Of a stretch of 34,736 nt of DNA, positions 24,305 through 32,899 are shown piece by piece. This DNA is from Paucilactobacillus suebicus DSM 5007 = KCTC 3549 (lineage in GTDB: Bacteria > Bacillota > Bacilli > Lactobacillales > Lactobacillaceae). Below the pieces are notes generated by a model that saw only the letters and a program-made list of their open reading frames with translations, was not told the origin of the DNA and searched no databases. Where the stretch lies: contig NZ_AZGF01000024.1 in the NCBI RefSeq assembly GCF_001434475.1, positions 1 to 34,736 on the forward strand, given 5' to 3'. The first letter of the stretch is position 1; every line of letters starts with the position of its first letter. The position numbers and the translations under genes are program-made.

Positions 24305-24955
24305 ATGTTCGAATCTTACAAAGTTTTTCCTGACAAAGTGCGAGTTTACACAACTGGGTTAATTTTCACAGTGTTTGCTGTTGCGTTTTTAGCAGTCTTA
24401 CTTGCTAAAACTTGGTTCGTTTTAAAGGCCTTCGCGGTGCTATTTGCTTTGATGTTTGGTTATTTGGCATTTAGAACATTTAAAAAAGCATTTCAAAAGG
24501 AACCAGAATATGTGATTGATAGCCAAGGAGTAACCGATTATACGCGTGAAGATACCATCACGTTGCCATGGAACGATATCATGAAAATTGAAATGGTTCC
24601 CAATAACGCGGTAATGGAAATTGGCATTTTGGCAAACAATGCGATGTCTGATAAAGACCAACAAGGGGATGCTTTGAAAGATAACCTTAAAAACAACGGT
24701 AACATCGCTTTTTATACCATTATGATTGACGGATTTAACTTCAGGCGTAAGCAATTTACGGGTATTTTCAAGGAACTTGAGCGTCAAGGAGCACATTACA
24801 ATCCACAAATTTTGATTAGTGAATACATTGATCCAGAAACGAAGCGTAAGATGGCGGATAAACGTGAAGCTATCCAAAGGGCACAAAGGCGTCAGAGAAA
24901 AATGGAAAGAAGACAACTGGCTGGCAAACAACCCAGTCGGTGGAAATTCTGGTAA
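24305..24955 (+). CDS. Membrane protein with PH-like domain, unknown role
   Basis: This is a 216-aa protein. Two adjacent hydrophobic segments (about residues 13-55) precede a beta-rich domain starting 'EYVIDSQGVTDYTREDTITLPWNDI', which resembles bacterial PH-like domains that follow a two-helix hairpin (STM3941/YcxB-like). The C-terminal 40 residues are strongly basic (KRKMADKREA, RAQRRQRKMERR), suggesting contact with phospholipid or nucleic acid. The SD AGGAG (24291-24295) is nine bases before the ATG at 24305. It follows the PTS terminator and may be read through from it. No function is assigned. Confidence 0.75.
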   Translation: MFESYKVFPDKVRVYTTGLIFTVFAVAFLAVLLAKTWFVLKAFAVLFALMFGYLAFRTFKKAFQKEPEYVIDSQGVTDYTREDTITLPWNDIMKIEMVPNNAVMEIGILANNAMSDKDQQGDALKDNLKNNGNIAFYTIMIDGFNFRRKQFTGIFKELERQGAHYNPQILISEYIDPETKRKMADKREAIQRAQRRQRKMERRQLAGKQPSRWKFW

Positions 24956-24982
24956 ATAATTTTAGTTGAATTAGGCTAAAAG

Positions 24983-25070
24983 TGTAATAAAAGGATGCTC
25001 ATAACCACATAAAGCCCCCAATACTAAAACCTTTAATTTGGGTTTTAGTATTGGAGGCTTTATGTTTTGG
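24983..25070. repeat. Long intergenic hairpin element
   Basis: The 25-nt arms 25007-25031 and 25041-25065 pair with one mismatch around a 9-nt A/T loop (ACATAAAGCC at the start, GGCTTTATGT at the end). The arms share the theme ACATAA(A)GCCCCCAA with the hairpin at 14497, and AGTGTAATAAAAGG upstream loosely recalls the GAGTG end. The rest of 25071-25275 shows no gene. Confidence 0.75.
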
Positions 25071-25275
25071 AGATGATTCGTATTTGTTTTCGTTCTCAAT
25101 TTTTACTGAGCTAGCAAGAATCGGACTTGCTTCAAATATCTCACGTATAAACACAATGTGTAAATACTGATATTTAGTTGCCAAGTTTCTATAACTCAAT
25201 TGTATGTGATAATTATACCGCAACGATATTCACCGTCAGCTAATTTATCAGGTCTTTTGAGAATGTTAATATACT

Positions 25276-25575
25276 TTAATCAAATATAAGCGGGTTAATT
25301 CCCGTGTAATTGAGGATATACAAAAATAGTACTAAAACATTTACAATAAAAGAAATGATAATGATTGTATAACGAATGGTTAAATATCTAACAAAAATAG
25401 CATGATATCGAGTAAATCTAGGCCCATTGTACTGAAAGCAAAATAGCAATAGTACAATGGATATGATCGCTTGCCCAATAATTCCTACCAGCAAAATAGA
25501 ATGGGTTAAACTGAGTGCTTGAACATGAAATAGTCCAACTGCTAAAGCGTCAATAATGATTGCTAAAAATGGCAT
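25276..25575 (-). CDS. Small membrane protein of unknown function
   Basis: This is a 99-aa, strongly hydrophobic protein with three predicted helices (about residues 2-20, 25-47 and 66-92) separated by a basic loop (RFTRYHAIFVRYLTIR). I recognise no family. GGAG lies about nine bases before the ATG. It stands alone between a hairpin repeat and the tRNA gene. Confidence 0.55.
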   Translation of the reverse strand: MPFLAIIIDALAVGLFHVQALSLTHSILLVGIIGQAIISIVLLLFCFQYNGPRFTRYHAIFVRYLTIRYTIIIISFIVNVLVLFLYILNYTGINPLIFD

Positions 25576-25694
25576 ATGTCAGAGCTCCTATCGGAAGTTG
25601 TTAAGCACATTATAGCAACAAATAATTATTGACGACAACTATTCAAAATTCTTTACTAAATCTGATTACTAGCGACATTATATAAAAATTGACT

Positions 25695-25722
25695 TTGCAA
25701 ATTGGTATGTTTAGTGTAAAAT
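25695..25722 (+). promoter_or_regulatory. tRNA-Leu promoter
   Basis: TTGCAA (25695-25700), a 16-nt spacer, TAAAAT (25717-25722). The -10 ends 13 bases before the mature tRNA 5' end. Confidence 0.55.
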
Positions 25723-25735
25723 AATATTGTTGCTT

Positions 25736-25819
25736 GCCCGAGTGGCGGAACTGGCAGACGCGCAGCGTTCAGGTCGCTGTATGGGTAACCATGTACAGGT
25801 TCGAATCCTGCCTCGGGCA
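25736..25819 (+). tRNA. tRNA-Leu (anticodon CAG)
   Basis: GCCCGAG (25736-25742) pairs with CTCGGGC (25812-25818), and the discriminator base is A (25819). The anticodon stem is CAGCG/CGCTG with the loop TTCAGGT, so the anticodon is CAG (25770-25772), reading CUG. The long variable arm (TATGGGTAACCATG) and the T arm AGGTTCGAATCCT are those of a class II tRNA. CCA is not encoded. A strong terminator follows, so this is a single tRNA unit. Confidence 0.97.
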
Positions 25820-25845
25820 TCAAGTAGCTATTTACCATTAACGAT

Positions 25846-25885
25846 AGAACGGTGGATATCATTATGATATCCACCGTTCTTTTTA
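25846..25885 (+). terminator. tRNA-Leu terminator
   Basis: AGAACGGTGGATATCA (25846-25861) pairs perfectly with TGATATCCACCGTTCT (25865-25880) across the loop TTA, followed by TTTTT. Confidence 0.92.
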
Positions 25886-25918
25886 TAAACAAAATAATTA
25901 ATTAGTATGGCAACATTG

Positions 25919-26206
25919 TTAGTCTTCAAACTTAATCATAGTGCCATACCCAGTAATCACTAAGAATTTTGGTGCCACCTGCATCTCAACCACCTGAGTA
26001 TTGAAACGCACGTCGGAGATGCCATCAGCACCCGCATCGGTTGCGCGTTCCTTTAGTTTTTCCTGGACCTCAGAGAAGAGTTGATCCATAGATTCAAATG
26101 CATCAATGGTGGCGGAATCGAGCATTAAATGGCTTGTTGCGTTGACGATTCCTTGAATCGTATGACGGCGATGAATTGTACCCGTTGTTAAAAACATATA
26201 TTTCAC
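25919..26206 (-). CDS. YbjQ (UPF0145)-family protein
   Basis: This is a 95-aa cytosolic protein. The N-terminus MKYMFLTTGTIHRRHTIQGIV and the segment AGADGISDVRF, with a C-terminal GYGTMIKF, resemble YbjQ/UPF0145 proteins, annotated as heavy-metal-binding domain proteins; that function is not established. The SD GAGGTG precedes the ATG. It lies downstream of the MMPL gene but behind a strong terminator, so it probably has its own promoter. Confidence 0.8.
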   Translation of the reverse strand: MKYMFLTTGTIHRRHTIQGIVNATSHLMLDSATIDAFESMDQLFSEVQEKLKERATDAGADGISDVRFNTQVVEMQVAPKFLVITGYGTMIKFED

Positions 26207-26245
26207 CTCGTAGATTATTTCTTTAATTATAACCTTTTAGATGAC

Positions 26246-26281
26246 AAAAATGGCAATCTCGTAAGCGAGATTGCCATTTTT
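26246..26281 (-). terminator. MMPL gene terminator
   Basis: AAAAATGGCAATCTCG (26246-26261) pairs perfectly with CGAGATTGCCATTTTT (26266-26281) across TAAG. The T run on the minus strand fits the end of the MMPL gene. Confidence 0.9.
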
Positions 26282-26293
26282 ATTACTAGATGA

Positions 26294-29200
26294 TTATTGA
26301 TCGTCAGAATTATTTTTATCTTCTTGTTGCTCAGCGTCCTGGAATCCTGATTTAACAGGGTAGGTGAGACGAACAGTACTTGGAATGATTACTGGAATAA
26401 TAAATACGAGAATTATTAAACCGATAATCACAACCATCGCGACTTCAATCAAAGTCGGAACACCGGACGGCATTAGTGCTGCGAAGGTACCACTTAAGAT
26501 TATTGCCGCAGATATAACAACCGTACCAATAATTCCGGCCGATTTGACCATTCTGTCTGCAGGCATCATATTATCTCGACCAAATTCCCGATACTTCATC
26601 ATCAGGAAGATACTGTAATCGACACCCAATGCAATTAGCATGATGAATGAGAAGAACGGTGTGTTCCAGGTTAACATGCTCTTGCCCATGATTAAGTGAA
26701 CGAGACCACGTGACAGGCTCAATGATGTGAAGTATGCCAGCATCAAAGTACCAATGATGTAGAGTGGTTGTAGTAATGAACGAGTAACAAAAATCAATGC
26801 CAATGAAATACCAACGAGCATGATGGCTGCCGTTCGAACAAAGTCCGCACTGGCTGTCTTCTTAGTGTCCGCTAATTTCGATGATTGGCCACCCATTGCA
26901 ACGGTTGCGTTCTTCAAGTCAGTACCCTTAAGGCTCTTGCTTGCAATACTTGAGATACGACCAACAGCATTCGTTGCCTTTGTGCCACTAGGGTCAGTAT
27001 TCAAGACAACCGTAATCTTAGCTGACTTTTTATCTTCTGACAGATAAGTCTTGATTGCCGGCTTGTAAGATTTACTATGCAAGATATTCTTTGGAACGTA
27101 GTAGGTGTCAGCGGCGGCTGAGTTTTTCAATCCCTTAAGATAGCTACCACCACTGCTAAGACCAGTATTAACCTTGTTGATGCCAGTTGTTAATTGTGGA
27201 GATTCCTGTGCCAATTGATTAATTCCTGTGTTAATTTGAATTACACCAGATTGACTCGATCCAAGTGCTGACTGAACCTTTGTTAAACCAGTATTTAGCT
27301 GATTAAGGGCAGTTGCAGCACCTGGCAACGCAGTGTTAGATGCGGTAGCTAACTGACTTACTTCAGATTTCAATGTCGAAACTTGGCTCATCATGCTTTG
27401 TAGAGATGATGCCGAGCCACTAACGCTTTGCATTGAGTTTCCTAGGCTTTGATCAGCACTACCAGCAGCTTTAATATTATTCTCTACAGAGGTCAAACTA
27501 GACGCTAGTGATGAAGTTTGTTGAGCCATTGCGGAATCAATTACCTTAGTTAAAATAGCCTGTTGTTGGGCATTTAAGTTAGCTCCGTTACTATTGGCTA
27601 CGGAGATGACTTGTGATCCAACGTTTGATGAGCTGCTTTGAGTTTTGATACTGTTCAAAGTATTTCCGGCTTGAGTTAAGTTAGAACCAATTACTTTGGC
27701 TTGGTTACCAACGTTAGTTAGTTCTGAAGTTAACGAGCTGGTATCAATTGATGTACCAGAGCTTTGCAGTGAAGAATTCAATTCTTGAATTCCGTTATTG
27801 ATTTGAGGGAGGGCACTTTCCAGTTGTGAAATCTGACCTTCATTACTGCTTGATAACTGGCTATTAAGCTGGCTTGTCAATTCTGACATACCATCCACCA
27901 GCTGCTGACTACCAGTTGATAACTGGTTCAAACCGGTTGTCATTTGTGAGCTACCCGTCGATAATTTTCCAAGCCCAGTTTGTGCTGACTTTAAGCCCGA
28001 ATTAACAGTACCCAACTGACTAGAAACGTAAAGTTTCTTTTCCTTGGTACCACCTGGTTGAGTTACTGAAGCCACTGTCTTAACATCGGGGTCTTGTTGC
28101 AGTTTGCGAGTTAATTCGTCAATCAACTTAAGATCTTTTTCGTTATCTAACTTGTGGTTGGAACGAATGTAAATTGTTGAAGGTTCTGCTGTACCCTTTG
28201 AAAAGTGATCTTCAACCGTGAGTAATCCCTTCTTAGATGGTACAGAATTACTAATTTCATCGGTGTCATTGTAATTTAGTTTGTTGTTGTACATAAAGTA
28301 GAATGGCAGTGTCAAAACCAACACGATAGCAAGAGAGATAATTGGATGAAGTACCGAACTGGATGAAAGTCGGTTCCAAAGTTTACTTCGTCCCTCACCA
28401 TTAAAGTTTTTAGACGGCCAGAACATTCTTTTACCAAGAACAGCCATAAAGAATGGGTTGAGAGTTAATAATACAAATAACAGGACCGCAACACCAACGG
28501 CAACGCCGATAGCTGACTGATAAATTGAAAATTTGGCTAACCCAAGTGCTGAAAATCCAATTAGGACTGACGAACCAGAGTAAAGAATGGTCTTACCCGC
28601 CACACGTCTGGCTCGCCTTGTCGCTTCCCAATTAGATATTCCTCGACTAAGCTCATCTTTAAACTGATTGTAGAGTAGGATGTTGTAATCAGTTCCGATC
28701 CCAAACAGTACTATAACCATAAAGACTTGCGTGAAATTAGAAAATGGAAAATTAAATTTGTTAACCAAATTAGCAACAATACTTAGTGAAGTTATGAATG
28801 AAACACCAACTGACAGTAGTGAAATCAATGGAACAATTGGTGAACGGAAAACTAAAATTAACACGATAAAGATAAAAATGACTGAGATAACTTCGGTTTT
28901 CTTAATACCTTCTTGAATCGATTCAGAAAAATCATCATTCAAAATGTCTGAACCAGTCACATATGTTTTAACGCCGCTAGTTTTAATTGCTTTAGTTAAT
29001 TGTTGATTAATTTCCTTAACTTGACCATGCTTTTTGCTGACCATGATTTGGACTAGTTGTGTAGTTTTATCTTTCGAAATTAGTTGCGCTTTGGTGGCTG
29101 AATTATCATTCGGCGCGGTGATACTTTTGATACCGTATCGGCTCTTATGATTTTTTAGCTTATTAATTGTGGCAGCAACGTTTTGTTTGTCGGTTGTGCT

Positions 29201-29434
29201 CATCTTACTGTTGCCATTATTAAAAACTGCAACTACCTGATAAGTATTTCCCTGATGATAGCCCCATTTTTTCTGGATTGTGTCAGCAATCTGGCTTTGA
29301 GAATCCTTGGGTAGCGTGATGTTTGAGTGTTGTCGCGTTAATGAATTAATGTTTGGCAGCATAAAAATGGCAATAATGACAATTACAATCCATGCAATCA
29401 ATGCGCCAAGATGATTTTTGAAAATTTTTCTCAC
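26294..29434 (-). CDS. MMPL-family RND-type membrane exporter
   Basis: This is a large integral membrane protein of 1046 aa. An N-terminal helix (about 12-30), a loop, then a first bundle of six helices with the signature GTDYNILLYNQF is followed by a very long extracytoplasmic stretch (about residues 400-810) rich in Ser/Gln/Asn with repeated 'LSTGSQQL'-type units. A second helix bundle has GVDYSIFLMMKYRE. This is the layout of Gram-positive YdgH-type MMPL proteins that export lipids or drugs. The start is GTG at 29434 with the SD GGAGAG. It is 26 bp downstream of a TetR gene, which probably represses it. Confidence 0.9.
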   Translation of the reverse strand: MRKIFKNHLGALIAWIVIVIIAIFMLPNINSLTRQHSNITLPKDSQSQIADTIQKKWGYHQGNTYQVVAVFNNGNSKMSTTDKQNVAATINKLKNHKSRYGIKSITAPNDNSATKAQLISKDKTTQLVQIMVSKKHGQVKEINQQLTKAIKTSGVKTYVTGSDILNDDFSESIQEGIKKTEVISVIFIFIVLILVFRSPIVPLISLLSVGVSFITSLSIVANLVNKFNFPFSNFTQVFMVIVLFGIGTDYNILLYNQFKDELSRGISNWEATRRARRVAGKTILYSGSSVLIGFSALGLAKFSIYQSAIGVAVGVAVLLFVLLTLNPFFMAVLGKRMFWPSKNFNGEGRSKLWNRLSSSSVLHPIISLAIVLVLTLPFYFMYNNKLNYNDTDEISNSVPSKKGLLTVEDHFSKGTAEPSTIYIRSNHKLDNEKDLKLIDELTRKLQQDPDVKTVASVTQPGGTKEKKLYVSSQLGTVNSGLKSAQTGLGKLSTGSSQMTTGLNQLSTGSQQLVDGMSELTSQLNSQLSSSNEGQISQLESALPQINNGIQELNSSLQSSGTSIDTSSLTSELTNVGNQAKVIGSNLTQAGNTLNSIKTQSSSSNVGSQVISVANSNGANLNAQQQAILTKVIDSAMAQQTSSLASSLTSVENNIKAAGSADQSLGNSMQSVSGSASSLQSMMSQVSTLKSEVSQLATASNTALPGAATALNQLNTGLTKVQSALGSSQSGVIQINTGINQLAQESPQLTTGINKVNTGLSSGGSYLKGLKNSAAADTYYVPKNILHSKSYKPAIKTYLSEDKKSAKITVVLNTDPSGTKATNAVGRISSIASKSLKGTDLKNATVAMGGQSSKLADTKKTASADFVRTAAIMLVGISLALIFVTRSLLQPLYIIGTLMLAYFTSLSLSRGLVHLIMGKSMLTWNTPFFSFIMLIALGVDYSIFLMMKYREFGRDNMMPADRMVKSAGIIGTVVISAAIILSGTFAALMPSGVPTLIEVAMVVIIGLIILVFIIPVIIPSTVRLTYPVKSGFQDAEQQEDKNNSDDQ

Positions 29435-29460
29435 TGTTTCTCTCCTTTATATGTATGCCA

Positions 29461-30030
29461 TTAATTCTCGATTGGACCAATTATTCGTTTTAGCATTTGA
29501 CGGTAGTTGCTTTCAATTTCTTCAGGCGTTTCTTCAACGTAAAAGTTAGACGTTTCAATAAAAACGTACCCCAATACGGAACTAATCAAAGTTTGAGATA
29601 GTGCTGTTTGTGCTGATTTATCAAAATGAGATGCTGCAATCACTTGGTCCAATAAATCAACTAACTTGTGTGCTGAAATTCCAAACTGTGAATCCTCTGG
29701 AAATGAATGAAGAGCGAAAAAAACTAGTGCCAAATTTCCCTTGCTAATTAAATATTGTCTGGCCAAAATTGCAAACTTATAAAGTGCCCTTTTGTCTGAC
29801 ATTCCTACTAATCCATCTTTTACCTTTTGACACATTTCATCGATCAACTTTGCACCAATTAAAGATGTTAATTCGTCTAAGTTAGCAATGTAGTTGTAGA
29901 GTGATTGTGTGCGAATATCCAGTGCTTGAGCGAGTCGCGGTAGGGTTAATGACTTCATGCCATCGGATTGAATGATTTCCATCGCTTTATTAACCACTTT
30001 GTCTAAATCTAGTGTTCTTTTTTTAGTCAA
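29461..30030 (-). CDS. TetR-family transcriptional regulator
   Basis: This is a 189-aa regulator. The N-terminal helix-turn-helix (LTLPRLAQALDIRTQSLYNYIANLDEL, residues 23-49) is typical, followed by a helical ligand-binding domain. The start is TTG at 30030 behind the strong SD AGGAGGTG. It is the first gene of a two-gene operon with the MMPL exporter, so autorepression relieved by an exported compound is the likely mode. Confidence 0.92.
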   Translation of the reverse strand: MTKKRTLDLDKVVNKAMEIIQSDGMKSLTLPRLAQALDIRTQSLYNYIANLDELTSLIGAKLIDEMCQKVKDGLVGMSDKRALYKFAILARQYLISKGNLALVFFALHSFPEDSQFGISAHKLVDLLDQVIAASHFDKSAQTALSQTLISSVLGYVFIETSNFYVEETPEEIESNYRQMLKRIIGPIEN

Positions 30031-30067
30031 ACTTTCACCTCCTAATCTTCATAAAATAACAATAAAT

Positions 30068-30110
30068 AATATAACACTACATTTAACAGATTACAATCTA
30101 CAAGTTGTAG
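30068..30110 (-). promoter_or_regulatory. tetR-MMPL promoter and operator candidate
   Basis: On the minus strand, TTGTAA (plus 30091-30096), a 17-nt spacer and TATATT (plus 30068-30073). The perfect palindrome CTACAA-G-TTGTAG (30098-30110) abuts the -35, as expected for a TetR operator. Confidence 0.65.
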
Positions 30111-30166
30111 TTTATTTAATTTGCCTTTTAAAAACGAAAATAGGGTATTGATTAGAAAAAAATGCT

Positions 30167-30565
30167 ATGATATTACTGAAATTGATGAAGGGCGTGAGAG
30201 CAATCGGGAAGATTAGAATAAATAACATGAGCTTCCATACATATAATGGAGTGTTTGCTGAAGAAAAAAAATTGGGACAGCGATTGGAAGTCGATGCAGA
30301 GCTGACTTACCCGATTGAACAGAAAGTGAAGCATGACGATTTACACGAGACGGTTAGTTATGCTGATGTGTACCAAACAATTGAAAAATTTATTCTTAAT
30401 AATAATTACAATTTAATCGAGAGTGTTGCAAATCATTGCTTGGATCTGTTGCTTAAATCATACCCAACGATTGATTCAATCACTTTGAAGGTACGCAAAT
30501 ATAGCGTACCGATCGCAGGTATTTTTGATAATATTGAAATTGAAGTGTCAGGAAGTAATAAGTGA
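30167..30565 (+). CDS. folB: Dihydroneopterin aldolase
   Basis: The enzyme cleaves 7,8-dihydroneopterin to 6-hydroxymethyl-dihydropterin in folate synthesis. The reading frame is 132 codons long, and the family core starts at codon 13 (IGKIRINNMSFHTYNGVFAEE), with the catalytic-site segments GVFAEEKKLGQ and VSYADVYQ. The start is unclear: ATG 30167, ATG 30185 and GTG 30194 are in frame and none has a good SD; a -10-like TATTAC (30171-30176) with TTGATT 17 bp upstream would put transcription start after ATG 30167. It is the first gene of the folate operon. Confidence 0.9.
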   Translation: MILLKLMKGVRAIGKIRINNMSFHTYNGVFAEEKKLGQRLEVDAELTYPIEQKVKHDDLHETVSYADVYQTIEKFILNNNYNLIESVANHCLDLLLKSYPTIDSITLKVRKYSVPIAGIFDNIEIEVSGSNK

Positions 30566-31065
30566 TGGCTAAGGCGTATTTAAGTATTGGTTCAAATATT
30601 GGTGATCGTGAGACTCAATTAAGTCTGGCAGTTAAATCGCTTAAAAATAATCGAATGATTAATGTTGATCGAGTTTCTAGTATTTATGAAACAGAGCCGG
30701 TTGGTGGAGTTGTTCAAGACGATTTTTTGAACATCGCTGTAGCGATTACGACACCATTAGCGCCAGTTGAACTGTTATCTGTTCTACATGAGGTTGAGCA
30801 GACACTACATCGTCAGCGATTAATTCACTGGGGACCACGCACCATTGATTTAGACATTATTTTTTATGACCAGATGGTTAGTGATAATCCGGTAGTGACA
30901 CTGCCACATCCTGAAGCGCATAATCGTTTATTTGTTCTAGTACCAATCAAAGAAATTTCTCGTCAGAATCAAGTCATACATGAGCAAGTTAATCAGATGA
31001 TTGAAGCTACATCTGATCAAAATTGGGTTAGAAAGTATAAGGATAGTGGAGAGATAAATGGATAA
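30565..31065 (+). CDS. folK: HPPK (hydroxymethyl-dihydropterin pyrophosphokinase)
   Basis: The enzyme transfers pyrophosphate from ATP to 6-hydroxymethyl-dihydropterin. It is 166 aa. The signature WGPRTIDLDIIFY (89-101) carries the Mg ligands D95 and D97, and PHPEAHNRLFVL follows. The SD AGGAAG is about nine bases before the ATG at 30565, whose A is the last base of the folB stop (TGATG); a GTG at 30562 is an alternative. It is translationally coupled to folB. Confidence 0.96.
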   Translation: MAKAYLSIGSNIGDRETQLSLAVKSLKNNRMINVDRVSSIYETEPVGGVVQDDFLNIAVAITTPLAPVELLSVLHEVEQTLHRQRLIHWGPRTIDLDIIFYDQMVSDNPVVTLPHPEAHNRLFVLVPIKEISRQNQVIHEQVNQMIEATSDQNWVRKYKDSGEING

Positions 31066-31618
31066 TAAGAGAATTGAAGATGCCGTTTCAGATATACTTA
31101 CAGGGATTGGCGATGACACTAACCGTGAAGGTGTTGTGGAGACGCCGGCTCGTGTTGCCAAAATGTACGAAGAGATCTTTTCATCAATGGGGCAAAAACA
31201 TTTTGAAGACTATAAATTATTTCATGTTGATGATGACCCAGAAATGGTCTTAGTGCAGCAGATACCATTTTATTCAATGTGTGAACATCATTTGCTACCG
31301 TTTTTTGGAGTCGCCAACGTGGCGTATGTTCCTAAGGATGGGGTAGTGATTGGATTAAGTAAAATTCCACGGCTGGTAGATTTTACCGCTAAGAAGCCGG
31401 GAATGCAGGAAAGAATTACTACAGATATTATGAAAGAAATGGAACGAATGTTACATCCTCAGGGTGTAGCAGTGACCTTATCCGCACGACATATGTGTAT
31501 GGAAATGCGTGGGATTAACAAGTCTAATCTTTACACATATACATCTAAATTTAGTGGCATTTTTAAAACTGATAAAGATTTAAAACAAGAATTTTTACAA
31601 CAAACGGAGAAAAAGTAA
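31058..31618 (+). CDS. folE: GTP cyclohydrolase I
   Basis: The enzyme converts GTP to dihydroneopterin triphosphate, the first step of folate synthesis. It is 186 aa. Zn ligands are C75 and H78 (SMCEHHLL) and C147 (RHMCMEMRG). QERIT (117-121) and VGL-type strand segments are conserved. The SD GGAGAG precedes the ATG, which overlaps the folK end by eight bases. It is the classic (type IA) enzyme. Confidence 0.97.
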   Translation: MDNKRIEDAVSDILTGIGDDTNREGVVETPARVAKMYEEIFSSMGQKHFEDYKLFHVDDDPEMVLVQQIPFYSMCEHHLLPFFGVANVAYVPKDGVVIGLSKIPRLVDFTAKKPGMQERITTDIMKEMERMLHPQGVAVTLSARHMCMEMRGINKSNLYTYTSKFSGIFKTDKDLKQEFLQQTEKK

Positions 31619-32899
31619 GTGACCTACGAAGACTTAGTCAACCAGATGAATAGCTCAATGCTTGCGGGACATGATGACCGGGTGACATTGTTAAAAGAAG
31701 TCTTGGCAACTATTGGTCATCCCGATTTGAAGTATAAGATCATTCATTTGGCGGGAACGAATGGTAAGGGCTCCACTGGTACAATGACAGCAGACTTACT
31801 GAACCAGCAGGGTTATCAAGTTGGACATTTTGCTAGCCCGGCAATGGTTGATTTACGTGAACAAATTCAGATTAACGGACGGATGATTAGTAAAAATGAA
31901 TTTGTTAAAGTATATGAATTCATTAATAGAAAGTTGCCTCAAGATATTAAGTCAAACGATTTGACAGTATTTGAGTGGTTTACGTTGATCATGTTGCAAT
32001 ATTTTGCGGATCAACATGTAGATTGGGCAGTCATTGAGGCAGGACTTGGTGGATTAACTGATTCAACTAATGCGATTGAGCCACCGTTGCTGACGATTTT
32101 TACTCATATTGATCTTGATCATACCAACATCTTGGGCAATACAATTAAATTAATTGCATATAACAAGTCACAAATTATTAAGAAAGGTACTACCGTATTT
32201 GTTGCTCCCCATCAGGATGATGCAGCGATGACGATTTTGAAAAACACGTCAGTGGAAAATGGTGCTGCAGAGCTAGATTTGCCAGATAGCATTAAAATCG
32301 ACGTTAATCATGAGAATCTGTCGGGATTTGATCTGACGGTTAACAGTAAAACATTGAACGAGCATCTATTTCACTTTAATCTTTTGGGTGATTTCCAGTT
32401 AGACAATTTGACAACGGTCATTATGGTTTACGATTGGTTGATTGACCACCAGATGATTGAGGATTGGCACCCCTTGGCTAAGATGATGAATACTATCAGC
32501 ATACCTGGTAGAATGCAGCAGTTAACTAAGCGGCCTCCGGTTTTCTTGGATGGAGCTCATAATCCTGATGGTACAAGGCAATTGATGCGGAGTATGGGTC
32601 ATTTATTTTTCGACTATCACTGGATTTTCGTGGTTGGGTTTCTAAAGGATAAAAATTATTTGGAAATGGCAAGGCTGTATCGCAAGTACGGTGCTAAGAT
32701 TTTTCTTACAAAGCCGGACAATCCAGAACGAGCACTCCCTGAAGAGGAACTTCATAACCTTTTACCAGATGCAGCGATGGTATATGATGCACGCGATGGA
32801 TTACAACAGGCGTTGGTGGCAAGTGATGATCACTCTGTGATTGTTGTGACTGGATCTTTTTATTTAATTAAGGAGTTGGAGCAGTCAAATGAATCCTAA
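31619..32899 (+). CDS. folC: Folylpolyglutamate/dihydrofolate synthase
   Basis: The enzyme adds glutamate to dihydropteroate and to folates. It is 426 aa, the usual length. The P-loop is HLAGTNGKGST (43-53); AGLGGLTDSTN and the C-terminal FLDGAHNPDG are family signatures. The start is GTG at 31619, adjacent to the folE stop with no gap, with GGAG about nine bases upstream inside folE. The activity split between dihydrofolate synthase and polyglutamylation cannot be read from the sequence. Confidence 0.95.
   Translation: MTYEDLVNQMNSSMLAGHDDRVTLLKEVLATIGHPDLKYKIIHLAGTNGKGSTGTMTADLLNQQGYQVGHFASPAMVDLREQIQINGRMISKNEFVKVYEFINRKLPQDIKSNDLTVFEWFTLIMLQYFADQHVDWAVIEAGLGGLTDSTNAIEPPLLTIFTHIDLDHTNILGNTIKLIAYNKSQIIKKGTTVFVAPHQDDAAMTILKNTSVENGAAELDLPDSIKIDVNHENLSGFDLTVNSKTLNEHLFHFNLLGDFQLDNLTTVIMVYDWLIDHQMIEDWHPLAKMMNTISIPGRMQQLTKRPPVFLDGAHNPDGTRQLMRSMGHLFFDYHWIFVVGFLKDKNYLEMARLYRKYGAKIFLTKPDNPERALPEEELHNLLPDAAMVYDARDGLQQALVASDDHSVIVVTGSFYLIKELEQSNES

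Noticed and set aside
24440-24931. 163-codon minus-strand frame opposite the PH-like protein gene
   Set aside because: It has no SD or family resemblance and overlaps a well-supported plus-strand gene.
25656-25892. 78-codon minus-strand frame across the tRNA
   Set aside because: It is antisense to tRNA-Leu and its terminator and has no SD.
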